43,119 nt of DNA from an uncultured Spirochaetales bacterium (GCA_949288415.1 CASEKE010000037.1:1-43119); one strand, 5' to 3'; shown: positions 16,990-26,445, counted from the stretch's first letter. Translations and numbers: made by a program. The notes: generated from the letters alone by a model not told the origin.

Positions 16990-17014
16990 AAGGCACCGGA
17001 AACGGTGCCTTTTC
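16990..17014 (+). terminator. Terminator-like hairpin after bamA
   Basis: AAGGCACCG (16990-16998) pairs with CGGTGCCTT (17003-17011) around a GAAA tetraloop, followed by TTTTC. The T-run is short, so read-through into mutS, 20 bases downstream, is possible. Confidence 0.7.
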
Positions 17015-17033
17015 TACATGACGGTTTACGGCA

Positions 17034-19625
17034 ATGGACGAGATTGACAACAAGCAGGGCGCGGACATAACGCCCATGATGAAGCAGTATTACGAGATCA
17101 AGAAGGAACATCAGGACAAGGTGCTTTTCTTCCGGCTCGGCGATTTCTATGAGATGTTCAACGACGATGCTGTGGAGATATCCAAGCTTTTGAACCTGAC
17201 GCTGACCCATAGAGGAAAGGCTCCGATGTGCGGAATCCCATTCCACGCTGCGAAGAACTACATCAAGCGCCTTCTGGAGGAAGGACGAAAAATCGCAATC
17301 TGCGAGCAGATAAACCTTTCCGACAATCCCCGCAAGCTTGCTGACAGGAAGGTCGTGCAGATCTATACTCCTGCAACAGTAGTGGACGACGAATACCTGG
17401 ATTCCCTTTCCTCGTCCTACATAATGGCCATCAATCTGGATAGGACAGGCCTTCTCATGGCAGTCTCGGACGTGACGACAGGAGAATTCAGGATACGGCG
17501 CATACCCCTTGCCGAATGCTACAGAAAGATCGAGGACATACTCTATTCGACTTCCCCTAAGGAGATACTCGTTCCCGACGATCTCTATTTCGAGGACAGG
17601 AAGCTTAGGGAGATACTGGACAGGCAGAGCGCGATAATAACGAAGCTTCCCGTATGGTATTTCTCGGCAAAGGACGGGGCGAAGGAAGCGGAGGCCCAGT
17701 TCACTCCGCTTGTTCTGGAGAACAACTCGATCGACAGGAAGGATTCGATTCTTACGGTCATAGGAGCGCTCCTTTCATACATCAAGGACATGCTCAAATG
17801 CGATCTTCCGCAGCTCAGGGGAATCGAGTGGGAGATGGACGAGAAGTTCCTCTATCTGAACGCGTCGACCATAAAGAGCCTCGAGCTGCTGAGGAACCAG
17901 AACGACGGAAGCGAGAAGATGAGTCTCTACAAGGCCATAGACTACACGAAGACAAGTGCCGGATCCAGAATGCTCAAGGAAGAAATCCTTCACCCGCTTT
18001 CCGATCTGGAAAGAATAGAGGAGAGGCAGAGGTGGATCGGCAGATATGTCGACTCTCCCAAGGAACTCGAAAGGGTCCGCAATCTTCTTGCCGGAGTATC
18101 AGACCTCGAAAGGCTCAGCATCAAGGCCAGCATGCTCAAGACCACGCCTCGCGATCTTGTCGCGATTTCCGATTCGATCTCCCTCTTTGTCGAGATGGTG
18201 TCCGAAAACCGCGATTATCTGGAATTTCTGGACAAGGACGAGCGGCTCTCGCTCGATGTCCTTGTCGACGTGGCTCTGGAGATCGGAAAGGCGATAAACA
18301 GGGAATGTACAAATATTCTGAACTCCGGAACGATAATCAACAGAGGTTACGACAGCGAGCTTGATGGAATGACGGACTATCTGGAGCACAGCTCGGATAT
18401 TCTCGATGCATATCTTGAAAGGGTCAAAAGCGAGACCGGGATAACCATTATGAAGGCGGGTGAGAACCGGATCATAGGCTATTACCTCGAGGTATCCAAG
18501 ACCCAGCTGTCCAAAGTTCCGGAAAGCTTCATCAGAAAGCAGACGCTCGTTGGAGCGGAACGCTACACTACGAGCGAGCTCGAGGAGATACAGCAGAGGA
18601 TATACGATGCGAAGGAGAAGAGCGCTCTCAAGGAACTTGAGCTTTACAGGGAGCTCCAGAAGAAGGTCAGGGACGTATACGAGGACATAGAGAAGGTCGG
18701 CAGGGTCCTTTCCAGGCTAGATTTCCATTCCTCCCTCGCTTCGCTTGCGATAGATCGCAGGTATTCCAGGCCGGAGATGGTCGAGAGCGGCGATCTGGAG
18801 ATAGTGGATGGAAGGCATCCGGTAGTGGAGATCCACATGGAGAAAAACGAGTATGTCCCGAATTCTTTTTCGAGCAAGGATGGCCGTTTTGCACTTATCA
18901 CAGGGCCGAACATGGCGGGAAAAAGCACTTACCTCAGGCAGATTGCACTCATAGCGATCTTGGCGCACATGGGTTCGTACGTTCCTGCCGCAAGTGCCAG
19001 GATTCCCCTCATGGACAAGCTGTTCTGCCGCGTCGGCGCGTCGGACAATCTCGCAAGGGGAGAATCGACGTTCCTTGTGGAGATGAGCGAGAGCGCAGAG
19101 ATTCTGAGGAGCGCAACCTCGAGGAGTCTTGTCATCATGGACGAGATCGGCAGAGGAACGAGCACGCAGGATGGCATGAGTCTTGCATATGCGATAATGA
19201 ACTATTTGAAGAAACTTTCTCCCGTCACGCTATTTGCTACGCACTATCATGAGCTGACGGGATTCGACACGTACGGCATGCAGCTACTTACGCTCCTTGT
19301 CGAGGAGAGCAAGGGCAGTGTGATTTTCCGCAGGAAGGCGGTCAAGGGAGTAGCCGCCTCGTCGTACGGCATCCATGTGGCGAAACTCGCAGGAATCCCG
19401 AAGGAAGTAATAAGGGACGCGACACTTTTCCAGAAGAGACACTTCGCCTCGTACGACGTGATCGCGGACGAGCAGGGGGATCTTTTCATCGATCAGGATG
19501 CCAAGGCGGAGGACGACGGGAAGAACGAGATCGTAAGTATGATTGAGGACTACGATCTGGACAATTCGACCCCGATGAGCGCTTTCATGTTCCTTATGGA
19601 GCTCAAAAAGAAGCTCGAAGAGTGA
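17034..19625 (+). CDS. mutS: DNA mismatch repair ATPase MutS
   Basis: 863 residues, full length for MutS1. The mismatch-wedging Phe-x-Glu is F38-Y-E40 in FRLGDFYEMF. The connector, core and clamp domains follow, with the typical AGENRIIGYYLEVSK segment. The ATPase has Walker A GPNMAGKST near 624 and DEIGRGTSTQDG near 702, then FATHYHEL. Near the C-terminus QGDLF fits the QxxLF pattern of beta-clamp binding. The start ATG 17034 has no clear Shine-Dalgarno sequence. A 9-codon out-of-frame ATG frame (17018-17047) overlaps it. The gene lies behind the bamA terminator with no good promoter in between, so it may depend on read-through. mutL is not in the window. Confidence 0.97.
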   Translation: MDEIDNKQGADITPMMKQYYEIKKEHQDKVLFFRLGDFYEMFNDDAVEISKLLNLTLTHRGKAPMCGIPFHAAKNYIKRLLEEGRKIAICEQINLSDNPRKLADRKVVQIYTPATVVDDEYLDSLSSSYIMAINLDRTGLLMAVSDVTTGEFRIRRIPLAECYRKIEDILYSTSPKEILVPDDLYFEDRKLREILDRQSAIITKLPVWYFSAKDGAKEAEAQFTPLVLENNSIDRKDSILTVIGALLSYIKDMLKCDLPQLRGIEWEMDEKFLYLNASTIKSLELLRNQNDGSEKMSLYKAIDYTKTSAGSRMLKEEILHPLSDLERIEERQRWIGRYVDSPKELERVRNLLAGVSDLERLSIKASMLKTTPRDLVAISDSISLFVEMVSENRDYLEFLDKDERLSLDVLVDVALEIGKAINRECTNILNSGTIINRGYDSELDGMTDYLEHSSDILDAYLERVKSETGITIMKAGENRIIGYYLEVSKTQLSKVPESFIRKQTLVGAERYTTSELEEIQQRIYDAKEKSALKELELYRELQKKVRDVYEDIEKVGRVLSRLDFHSSLASLAIDRRYSRPEMVESGDLEIVDGRHPVVEIHMEKNEYVPNSFSSKDGRFALITGPNMAGKSTYLRQIALIAILAHMGSYVPAASARIPLMDKLFCRVGASDNLARGESTFLVEMSESAEILRSATSRSLVIMDEIGRGTSTQDGMSLAYAIMNYLKKLSPVTLFATHYHELTGFDTYGMQLLTLLVEESKGSVIFRRKAVKGVAASSYGIHVAKLAGIPKEVIRDATLFQKRHFASYDVIADEQGDLFIDQDAKAEDDGKNEIVSMIEDYDLDNSTPMSAFMFLMELKKKLEE

Positions 19626-19663
19626 AAAAAAACGTCTGTCGGCCACTTTTTGGCCCGGCTGTC

Positions 19664-19691
19664 TTGACAAAAATGCTCCATTCGCTATAAT
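19664..19691 (+). promoter_or_regulatory. Consensus promoter of the rimP-nusA-infB operon
   Basis: Perfect TTGACA (19664-19669), a 16-base spacer, perfect TATAAT (19686-19691). The transcript should start near 19698. It is the strongest-looking promoter in the window. Confidence 0.85.
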
Positions 19692-19717
19692 TCCAGTTAG
19701 TTTCATTAAAGCAATTT

Positions 19718-19743
19718 AAGGGACCGCAGAGGTCCCTTTATTT
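19718..19743 (+). terminator. Leader terminator/attenuator upstream of rimP
   Basis: AAGGGACC (19718-19725) pairs with GGTCCCTT (19731-19738) around the loop GCAGA and is followed by TTTATTT (to 19743). It lies between the promoter and the rimP start, so it would end most transcripts after about 45 bases unless relieved. In this position an attenuator controlling rimP-nusA-infB is the simplest reading; NusA itself is a candidate effector. Confidence 0.75.
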
Positions 19744-19758
19744 ATGATTTGGAGGAAT

Positions 19759-20247
19759 ATGCTCAGCACGGACTCTAAAAGCAGTCAGTTGTATCAGGAT
19801 GTCCTCTCCATCGTCTCCCCGATGGGCTATGAGCTCGTGGAGGCGTCAAGGAGTGAACATCAGGGGTATACGCAGATGAGGGTTCTCCTGTCCAGAAGGG
19901 ACGGAGACATCACGACGGACGATCTGGAGAGCGTCTACAACGTGATCTACCCGAGATATCAGGTGATCATCGGCAGAAATCTTGAGCTCGAGGTCTCGTC
20001 GCCGGGACTGACAAGGGTTTTCAAGGACGTTCTCGAGTTCGGAGTTTTCCAGGGCAGGGAAGCAAGGATCTATTGTATGTCCCTCTCTTCCTATGTGATC
20101 GGCCGAATCGCTTCGAGCAGCGACGCTTCAGTCGTGCTTTCCTCCTATCTTATCGAGGATAGGAACGAGAGGGGGGATGAAATCGAGATTCCCTTTTCCG
20201 ATATTTCGAAAGCTAAGTTAGAATATAGTTGGGAGGCTTCCAGATGA
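19759..20247 (+). CDS. rimP: Ribosome maturation factor RimP
   Basis: 162 residues. RimP assists 30S subunit assembly. The N-terminal alpha/beta domain holds GYELVEASRSEHQGYTQMRVLL and the family motif NLELEVSSPGLTRVF. The C-terminal SH3-like domain ends in the DISKAKLEY strand. ATG 19759 is preceded by GGAGG (19751-19755), though only 3 bases separate them. An ATG at 19744 lies in the tail of the leader terminator and has no ribosome site. The gene overlaps nusA by 4 bases, and rimP-nusA-infB is a classic bacterial order. Expression is probably limited by the leader hairpin at 19718-19743. Confidence 0.92.
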   Translation: MLSTDSKSSQLYQDVLSIVSPMGYELVEASRSEHQGYTQMRVLLSRRDGDITTDDLESVYNVIYPRYQVIIGRNLELEVSSPGLTRVFKDVLEFGVFQGREARIYCMSLSSYVIGRIASSSDASVVLSSYLIEDRNERGDEIEIPFSDISKAKLEYSWEASR

Positions 20248-21740
20248 GCTTGGATTTGACACAGGAAATCAACGAAATGATTTCAGAGAGGAACATGAGC
20301 GAGGAGCAGGTTCTCTCCCTCATCGTAGACATGATCAAGAGCGCTTACAAGCGAAAGTTCGGTACGGACGAGAACTGCCTTGTGGAGTTCGATCCGACGG
20401 GAAGGAAGATGAGCGTCTATCAGCTCAGGACGGTCGTCGACGAGGACAACTGGTACAGCGAGAACACTGAGATTCCTCTCGAGGATGCAAATGCGCTGGG
20501 AATCGGGGAGTTCGAGATCGGCGAGAAGGTACGCATTCCTCTCGATCCCAAGACTTTCGAGAGCGCGTCGGTCCAGAGTGCGAAGCAGAGAAGCCAGCAG
20601 ATCGTCAAGGACTACTACAACGACAAGGTATATGCCGATGCGAAGAGGAAGGAAGGAAAGCTCATCTACGGAGAGATAAAGAGCAAGAGAAACAACGGAG
20701 ACTACGGCGTCAACCTCAACCTCGAGATCGAGGCGCTCTTCCCCGTACGTGCCCAGAGTCCGAGAGAGACATACTCGATCCAGAGCAAGTACAAGTTCCT
20801 CGTCGAGAAGGTCGAGAAGGCCGACAGCCAGAACGATCCAAGGCAGAACGAGAAGGGCCGCAAGGGCAAGGGGGCCAGAGGCGTCAGGATCTATCTCACC
20901 AGAGCCAGCAAGGATTTCGTCAAGGCGCTCATCGAGAGCGAGGTCCCGGAAATATCCTCAGGCGACGTGGAAATCAGAAGCATCGCGCGTCAGGCCGGTT
21001 CCAGAACGAAGGTCGCGGTCGATACTCGCAGGAGCGACATCGACCCTGTCGGAGCAGTTGTCGGTGCCAAAGGTTCCAGAATTCAGACCGTCATGAACGA
21101 GTGCGACGGTGAGAAGATCGACGTCATCAGATATTCCGACGATCCTCTTGCGTACGTTGCCAACGCCCTCATCCCGGCTCAGGTCCAGCGCGTCGTCACG
21201 ATCGACCCGGCAAGCAGGCACATCGTCGCCATCGTCGACGACAGCCAGCTCGGAATCGCTATCGGCCAGGGCGGTGTGAACGTCAAGCTTGCAAAGGCTC
21301 TATGCGATTACAACATCGAGGTCAAAACTCCTCAGCAGTTTGCGGAGATGGAGGAGACCCAGAGAATATACGAGAACGTCGAGAATCTCTTCAGCGACGA
21401 GGCTGAGACGGAGGATGCGGAGCAGGAGGTCGGCGAGATTTCGAATGACAAGCTCGGAATTGCTCCGGACGATACGCCAATCAGCGATATCGGACTTGAC
21501 AAAAAGCTTGTCAAGAAGCTCCAGGAGAGGGATATCTGGTCGATCGAGGAATTCTTCGATTACAGCGACGACGAGCTCAAGGAGCTCGGCTTCACCGAGG
21601 AGGAGATCGAGGAGGTCAGAAGCAGCGTGGACATCGAGGAGGAGGAAGATGGATCCTTCGAATGCCCGAACTGCCATACGATCCTTCAGGCGGGTACGCT
21701 GGTCTGCCCGAATTGCGGTGTAGAGTTCGAATTTGAGTAG
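20244..21740 (+). CDS. nusA: Transcription termination/antitermination protein NusA with C-terminal zinc ribbon
   Basis: 498 residues. NusA binds RNA polymerase and modulates pausing and termination. The N-terminal polymerase-binding domain (1-125) is followed by an S1 domain interrupted by a basic insert (NDPRQNEKGRKGKGARG). Two KH domains come next (VGAVVGAKGSRIQTVMNE; LGIAIGQGGVNVKLAKAL), then a helix-hairpin-helix-like acidic repeat (LDKKLVKKLQERDIWSIEEFFDYSDDELKELGFTEEEI). The last 30 residues carry C474-P-N-C477 and C488-P-N-C491, a zinc ribbon I do not know from standard NusA. ATG 20244 has GGGAGG 7 bases before it and overlaps the rimP stop; further upstream starts lack support. Confidence 0.95.
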   Translation: MSLDLTQEINEMISERNMSEEQVLSLIVDMIKSAYKRKFGTDENCLVEFDPTGRKMSVYQLRTVVDEDNWYSENTEIPLEDANALGIGEFEIGEKVRIPLDPKTFESASVQSAKQRSQQIVKDYYNDKVYADAKRKEGKLIYGEIKSKRNNGDYGVNLNLEIEALFPVRAQSPRETYSIQSKYKFLVEKVEKADSQNDPRQNEKGRKGKGARGVRIYLTRASKDFVKALIESEVPEISSGDVEIRSIARQAGSRTKVAVDTRRSDIDPVGAVVGAKGSRIQTVMNECDGEKIDVIRYSDDPLAYVANALIPAQVQRVVTIDPASRHIVAIVDDSQLGIAIGQGGVNVKLAKALCDYNIEVKTPQQFAEMEETQRIYENVENLFSDEAETEDAEQEVGEISNDKLGIAPDDTPISDIGLDKKLVKKLQERDIWSIEEFFDYSDDELKELGFTEEEIEEVRSSVDIEEEEDGSFECPNCHTILQAGTLVCPNCGVEFEFE

Positions 21741-21754
21741 GATACAGGTGAAAA

Positions 21755-24418
21755 ATGGCAGAAGATAAATTGGAAAAGACAACTGAGGCTCCGGTCAAGA
21801 AGAAGATCGTGATCAAGAAGAAGCCTGTCGTGAAGGTCAAGATAAAGGACGATACGGCGCAGCAGGCGACACCGGCTGCTACGCAGGCGGTCCCTGAGAC
21901 GACACATCAGGTTTCTTCGTCGCCCGTACAGGCTTCGAGCGCACCGGAAAAGCCGCAGACAGCAAGGGCTGCGGCATCGGATTTGAAGAGTGCGCAGACG
22001 GATTCTTCACGTCCCTCTACACCGGCTGCAAAGCAGGAGGAGAGGAAGAACTACGGAACCGTGATCGGCAGAAAGCTCGAGATCAGAAAGGATGAGACAC
22101 ATCAGACTCCGACCTCGAGAATCCTTTCGCCACTACACAACGGACCTGTGATCATCAAGAGCGCGAATCTTCCTCCCGTTCCGGGACAGAAAGTGGATTC
22201 CGCCGCAACCCCTAGCAGGCCGAGAGTCGCCGGAATAGTCGGAGGCAAGCCTGTCGGAGGACAGAGATTCCAGGGCAACGGACAACGTCGCGACAGGCAG
22301 GATGGCCAGAGAGGACAGGGCGGACGCTTCGGCACTCCTAAGGATGGACAACGTCCGATGAGGCCTGGCCAGAGCTATGTACCCGGTCAGAACAGGGGAT
22401 TTTCCAAGGATGGGAAGCCCGCTTTCGGTCAGAACGGCAGAGCACCATTCAACAGGGACTCCAAGCCCGGATTCGGCAAGCCGGGACAGGGCGGAGCTCC
22501 TTCTCTTGAGCTCAACCAGAAGGGACCCGGAAAGAGAAATCCCGGAGCCAACAAGAAGAAGGACTACGAGAAGAACTCCAAGATGGAGCAGGAGATCGAC
22601 TTCCAGTTCCAGAAGAAGAAAAGAGAGGAAAGCAGACTTTCGAGCGTTCCTTCCAGGATCGACATCATGGAGAACATCACCGTTTCCGATCTTGCCAAGA
22701 AAATGAACCTCAAGGCCAGCGACATCATCTCCAAGCTCTTCAAGATGGGGCTCATGGTCACTATCAACCAGCAGATCGACTTCGAGACGGTCGAGATCAT
22801 CTGCAGCGAGTACAACTGCGAGCCGCACCTTGTCTCCCTCTACGACGAGACGATAATCGAGAGCGAGGAGGACAAGGAGGAGGATCTCGTACCAAGGGCT
22901 CCGATAGTCACGATCATGGGCCACGTAGACCATGGAAAGACCAAGCTTCTCGATGCGATAAGGAGCAGCAACGTCGCCGGACGCGAGTTCGGAGGCATCA
23001 CGCAGCATATCGGAGCATACAAGGTCAACGTTCCCTCCAAGGGCGACATTGTATTCCTCGACACGCCGGGACACGCGGCGTTCTCCATGATGAGGGCCCG
23101 CGGTGCGCAGGTCACAGACATAGTCGTCCTCGGGGTCGCGGCCAACGACGGTGTCATGCCGCAGACAAGGGAAGCCATCGACCATGCGAAGGCCGCCAAG
23201 GTTCCTATCATCGTTGCGATAAACAAGTGCGATCTTCCCGAGGCGAACACCGAGAGGGTAATGCAGCAGCTTTCCGATCTTGGACTCATGCCGGAAGAAT
23301 GGGGCGGGCAGACGCTTTACTGCAAGATCTCCGCACTCAAGAAGCAGGGAATCGACGAGCTTCTCGACACGATTCTTCTGCAGGCTGAGATGCTCGAGCT
23401 CAAGGCCAATCCCAAGTGTAGAGCCGTAGGAAAGATCCTCGAATCCAGAATCGACCAAGGCAGGGGAACGGTTGCGACAGTCATCATCGAGAAGGGAACC
23501 CTGCACCAGGGCGACTACTATGTTGCAGGAATCTATCCTGGCAGGGTCAGAGCCATGTTCGACGACAAGGGCAACAGAATACAGACTGCAGGTCCGTCCG
23601 ATCCTGTGGAGATCATCGGTTTGTCGAACATCCCGTCCGCAGGAGATCCGTTCCAGGTTACCGAGGATGAGAAGCAGGCCAGGATGGTCGGAGCGAAGCG
23701 CCAGGAGCTCGAGAAGCTCGGTGACGGTAGCGGAAGGAACAAGCTCACGCTTGAGAACCTCAACGAGAAGATCAAGGAAGGCGAGGTCACGGACTTCAAC
23801 GTCATCATCAAGGGCGATGTGCAGGGCTCCGTCGAGGCCCTCCAGGGCACTCTCGAGAAGCTGAGTACCGACGAGATCAAGCTGCATGTCCTCAGGGCCA
23901 GCGCAGGCGCGATCATCGAGAGCGACATAACGCTCGCATCCGCATCGAACGCTATTGTCATCGGCTTCAACGTCCGTCCGACTCCGAAGGCCCAGGCGCT
24001 TGCCGAGCAGGAGAAGGTCGAAATCAAAAAGTACAACATCATCTACGATGTCGTCGACGATATCAAGAGCGCGATGGAAGGAATGCTCTCGCCCGAGATC
24101 AAGGAGGTCGACATCGGCAAGGTCGAGGTCAGGGATCTCTTCAAAGTACCGAAAGTCGGCGTGATCGCCGGTGCATACGTGCTCGAAGGAAAGGTCAAAA
24201 GGAACTCTCTCGTACGTGTCATCAGGGATTCCATACAGCTCAACCAGAACATGATCAGGATATCGTCCCTCAAGAGATTCAAGGACGATGCCAAGGAGGT
24301 CGGAGAAGGTTTCGAGTGCGGAATCGGACTTGAGAACTGGCAGGATCTGCAGGTCGGAGACATTCTCGAGATCGTCGAGACCGAAGAAATCAGAAGGACG
24401 CTTGACATAGATGAGTGA
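21755..24418 (+). CDS. infB: Translation initiation factor IF-2
   Basis: 887 residues. GTPase that positions fMet-tRNA on the 30S subunit. A lysine-rich start ([21 protein letters not shown]) is followed by a long low-complexity region. About 158-268 is rich in Gly, Gln, Arg and Lys ([22 protein letters not shown] repeats). The IF2_N helix follows ([28 protein letters not shown]). The GTPase core has G1 GHVDHGKT (about 389), DTPGHAAF (about 435) and NKCD (about 490). Domains II, III and IV follow ([36 protein letters not shown]). It starts 14 bases after nusA and overlaps rbfA by 8 bases. Confidence 0.97.
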   Translation: MAEDKLEKTTEAPVKKKIVIKKKPVVKVKIKDDTAQQATPAATQAVPETTHQVSSSPVQASSAPEKPQTARAAASDLKSAQTDSSRPSTPAAKQEERKNYGTVIGRKLEIRKDETHQTPTSRILSPLHNGPVIIKSANLPPVPGQKVDSAATPSRPRVAGIVGGKPVGGQRFQGNGQRRDRQDGQRGQGGRFGTPKDGQRPMRPGQSYVPGQNRGFSKDGKPAFGQNGRAPFNRDSKPGFGKPGQGGAPSLELNQKGPGKRNPGANKKKDYEKNSKMEQEIDFQFQKKKREESRLSSVPSRIDIMENITVSDLAKKMNLKASDIISKLFKMGLMVTINQQIDFETVEIICSEYNCEPHLVSLYDETIIESEEDKEEDLVPRAPIVTIMGHVDHGKTKLLDAIRSSNVAGREFGGITQHIGAYKVNVPSKGDIVFLDTPGHAAFSMMRARGAQVTDIVVLGVAANDGVMPQTREAIDHAKAAKVPIIVAINKCDLPEANTERVMQQLSDLGLMPEEWGGQTLYCKISALKKQGIDELLDTILLQAEMLELKANPKCRAVGKILESRIDQGRGTVATVIIEKGTLHQGDYYVAGIYPGRVRAMFDDKGNRIQTAGPSDPVEIIGLSNIPSAGDPFQVTEDEKQARMVGAKRQELEKLGDGSGRNKLTLENLNEKIKEGEVTDFNVIIKGDVQGSVEALQGTLEKLSTDEIKLHVLRASAGAIIESDITLASASNAIVIGFNVRPTPKAQALAEQEKVEIKKYNIIYDVVDDIKSAMEGMLSPEIKEVDIGKVEVRDLFKVPKVGVIAGAYVLEGKVKRNSLVRVIRDSIQLNQNMIRISSLKRFKDDAKEVGEGFECGIGLENWQDLQVGDILEIVETEEIRRTLDIDE

Positions 24419-24770
24419 GTATACCAGACAGCGCCTTGAATCGAGGATACAGGAGCTGATATCGACGTTGATCCTCTCTGGGCAGATAAAAAATCCTGCT
24501 CTCAGCACGCTGAGCTCGATAACCGATGTCGAGCTCAGTGCCGACGGGGCATATGCCGACGTGTATGTATCTTCCGTCCTCGGCGACGGAAGCCTCGAAA
24601 AGAGCGTGAAGGCGCTCAACTCTGCCGCAGGTTTCATCCAGACCAGGCTCGGCAAGGCCCTCAAGACCAGGAACACGCCCGTTCTGAGGTTCAAGGCCGA
24701 CAGAAGCTTCCGTGAAGGCGAGAGGATAAACAGCATCATCAGCGAGGCCATGAAGGAGTTCGATGAGTAG
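24411..24770 (+). CDS. rbfA: Ribosome-binding factor A
   Basis: 119 residues, normal length. RbfA binds immature 30S subunits and aids 16S rRNA 5' processing. The KH-like fold shows RLESRIQELISTLILSGQIKNPALSTLSSITDVELSADGAYADVYVS, then the C-terminal pattern LGKALKTRNTPVLRFKADRSFREGERINSIISE. It overlaps infB and truB by 8 bases each (ATGAGTGA and ATGAGTAG junctions), so translation is probably coupled along infB-rbfA-truB. Confidence 0.94.
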   Translation: MSEYTRQRLESRIQELISTLILSGQIKNPALSTLSSITDVELSADGAYADVYVSSVLGDGSLEKSVKALNSAAGFIQTRLGKALKTRNTPVLRFKADRSFREGERINSIISEAMKEFDE

Positions 24771-25608
24771 CTTCAGCATCCTTCTGACGGACAAGAAGGA
24801 GGGAGAGACCTCCTTCCAGTCGCTCTATCCGATCAAAAAGGAATACAAGGGCGAGAAGATCGGACATGCCGGGACGCTGGACAAGTTTGCCTCCGGGCTG
24901 ATGATCGTCCTTGTCGGCGGGGCAACGAGACTCAATCCCGTTTTCTCCAGCATGGGAAAGAGCTATCTTGCGTCGATTGAATTCGGTTCCGAGACCGATA
25001 CTCTCGATCCCGAGGGAACAGTTGTCGCTACGTCCGGTCTTCCTTGCAGAGAGGATATCGACCGTATCCTACCGACTTTCCTCGGACGCCAGATGCAGAC
25101 ACCTCCTGTCTATTCGGCAATACATGTCGACGGCAGGAGAGCATATGCGGAAGCGCGGAAGGGAAGAAATGTCGACATGCCGGAGCGGGAGATCGAGATT
25201 CACAGCATCGAGAAGGTCTCATTCGACGGCAGGGTGCTTACAATCCGCGTCTTTGTCTCCAAAGGAACATACATAAGAAGCCTTGCTCGCGACATCGCGG
25301 AGCGACTAGGACTTAGAGCCCATCTCTGTGCTCTGAGAAGGGAGTCGATCGGACCATACAGCCTTGACGACGTCGGGAACACCGACTCGATCGGACTTCT
25401 GAGACGCACAGGACTCTTCTCGGACATGGAACTCGACGAGGCACATAAAAAAGAGATCGACAACGGCAGGATAAAGTCCGGCTACATCCTGTCCGACTCC
25501 GATGCGAAGAAGAGGTACAAGTTCGTCTGTTTCTCCCGGAAGCTGTACGCGATAGGCGAAGTAGGCGACGACGACAGGCTGCGTCTGATATTCAGGGTGG
25601 ATCGATGA
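24763..25608 (+). CDS. truB: tRNA pseudouridine(55) synthase TruB
   Basis: 281 residues. TruB makes the pseudouridine at tRNA position 55. The catalytic aspartate is D40 in GHAGTLDKFASGLMIV. Other conserved blocks are YLASIEFGSETDTLDPEG, the PPVYSAIHVDGRRAYAEARKG loop, and VFVSKGTYIRSLARDIAERLG. A small C-terminal PUA-like segment is present. The N-terminal substrate loop (TDKKEGETSFQSLYPIKK) departs a little from the usual DKPxGxTS form. It overlaps rbfA by 8 bases and ribF by 4. Confidence 0.95.
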   Translation: MSSFSILLTDKKEGETSFQSLYPIKKEYKGEKIGHAGTLDKFASGLMIVLVGGATRLNPVFSSMGKSYLASIEFGSETDTLDPEGTVVATSGLPCREDIDRILPTFLGRQMQTPPVYSAIHVDGRRAYAEARKGRNVDMPEREIEIHSIEKVSFDGRVLTIRVFVSKGTYIRSLARDIAERLGLRAHLCALRRESIGPYSLDDVGNTDSIGLLRRTGLFSDMELDEAHKKEIDNGRIKSGYILSDSDAKKRYKFVCFSRKLYAIGEVGDDDRLRLIFRVDR

Positions 25609-26444
25609 GAAAGTACGACTTTGACGAGATAGTCGGCGGACGGATGTTCGCCGATACTCCCGTGATTCTTTCCATCGGGGTTTTCGACGGCGTTCATCGC
25701 GGACACAGAAAGATACTCAATACTCTCCACAGACTCCAGGAGGAGACTCCCGGATCCGTCTCCATGGTGGTCACCTTCAGCATGAACCCGAAGGATTCCG
25801 GAGCGGGCGAGCTCGATACCTTGCGCCTGCGCGCCGCGGAGATGGATACATATTCGATCAATTCTTTTACAGTTATTGACTTTTCCGAAAAATTCAGTAG
25901 AATTTCAGCTGTTGGGTTTGCGCATAGCCTTGCTATGTCCACAGATCCCAGATTCCTCGTCGTCGGAGAGGACTTCAGATGCGGTCATCCTGCAGAGAGT
26001 ACCGACGGCAAGGGTTTCGTCGAACTTCTGAGAAATGAAGGAAGAAAGACGGAGCTTATCACAGTAGACTACGTTCTCGACAATGAAGGGGAAAAGATTT
26101 CCTCTACGAGGTTGAGATCATATATAAGAAACGGCGAGATCGACAAGTATATCGATTTTGCCGGCGAGCCTTTCAGAATCGACCTGGACCCATTACCTTG
26201 CAGGCTGGATGAAGAAGGGATCGTTTTCGAGCGCATGTCCGTTCATCAGCTCCTGCCGCCACCAGGGGCTTTTGACGCCGTCGTATTCCTTGATGACGGG
26301 AGCGCTTCCAGGTGTCGACTCATCCTGAGCGAAGAGTTTCTTATGCTCAGGGCTGCACATGGTGCCTCCGTATCCGGCTTCATGGAAAAGAGGGAAGCGA
26401 TGATGGCTCACAAAAACTACATTTCTATCATCAGGAGTATCTGA
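25605..26444 (+). CDS. ribF: RibF-type FAD synthetase with degenerate riboflavin kinase domain
   Basis: 279 residues; bifunctional RibF proteins usually have about 310. The N-terminal FMN adenylyltransferase half is intact: [30 protein letters not shown], and [15 protein letters not shown]. The C-terminal half (about 188-279) aligns in position with riboflavin kinase ([12 protein letters not shown] fits the middle). It lacks the PTAN metal/ATP motif, the NIG-x-RPTF motif and the catalytic glutamate region. The protein probably makes FAD from FMN only, with FMN coming from elsewhere. It overlaps truB by 4 bases; rpsO follows after one base. A promoter-like AT-rich patch lies inside (25876-25903). 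Confidence 0.85.
   Translation: MRKYDFDEIVGGRMFADTPVILSIGVFDGVHRGHRKILNTLHRLQEETPGSVSMVVTFSMNPKDSGAGELDTLRLRAAEMDTYSINSFTVIDFSEKFSRISAVGFAHSLAMSTDPRFLVVGEDFRCGHPAESTDGKGFVELLRNEGRKTELITVDYVLDNEGEKISSTRLRSYIRNGEIDKYIDFAGEPFRIDLDPLPCRLDEEGIVFERMSVHQLLPPPGAFDAVVFLDDGSASRCRLILSEEFLMLRAAHGASVSGFMEKREAMMAHKNYISIIRSI
25876..25903 (+). promoter_or_regulatory. Possible internal promoter in ribF facing rpsO-pnp
   Basis: TTGACT (25876-25881), a 16-base spacer, TAGAAT (25898-25903), inside ribF in an AT-rich patch with codon use unlike its surroundings. It could supply rpsO with transcripts independent of the attenuated rimP promoter. Confidence 0.4.
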
Positions 26445-26445
26445 A

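Noticed and set aside
19641..19658. Terminator for mutS (GGCCA/TGGCC hairpin)
   Set aside because: The stem is only 5 bp and no T-run follows on the + strand; it directly precedes the rimP promoter.
22133..24751. Very long open frame (872 codons) on the minus strand across infB
   Set aside because: It is antisense to a clear IF-2 gene and shows no family likeness or ribosome site. The codon use of these genes (few TTA, CTA and TCA codons) leaves the opposite strand open.
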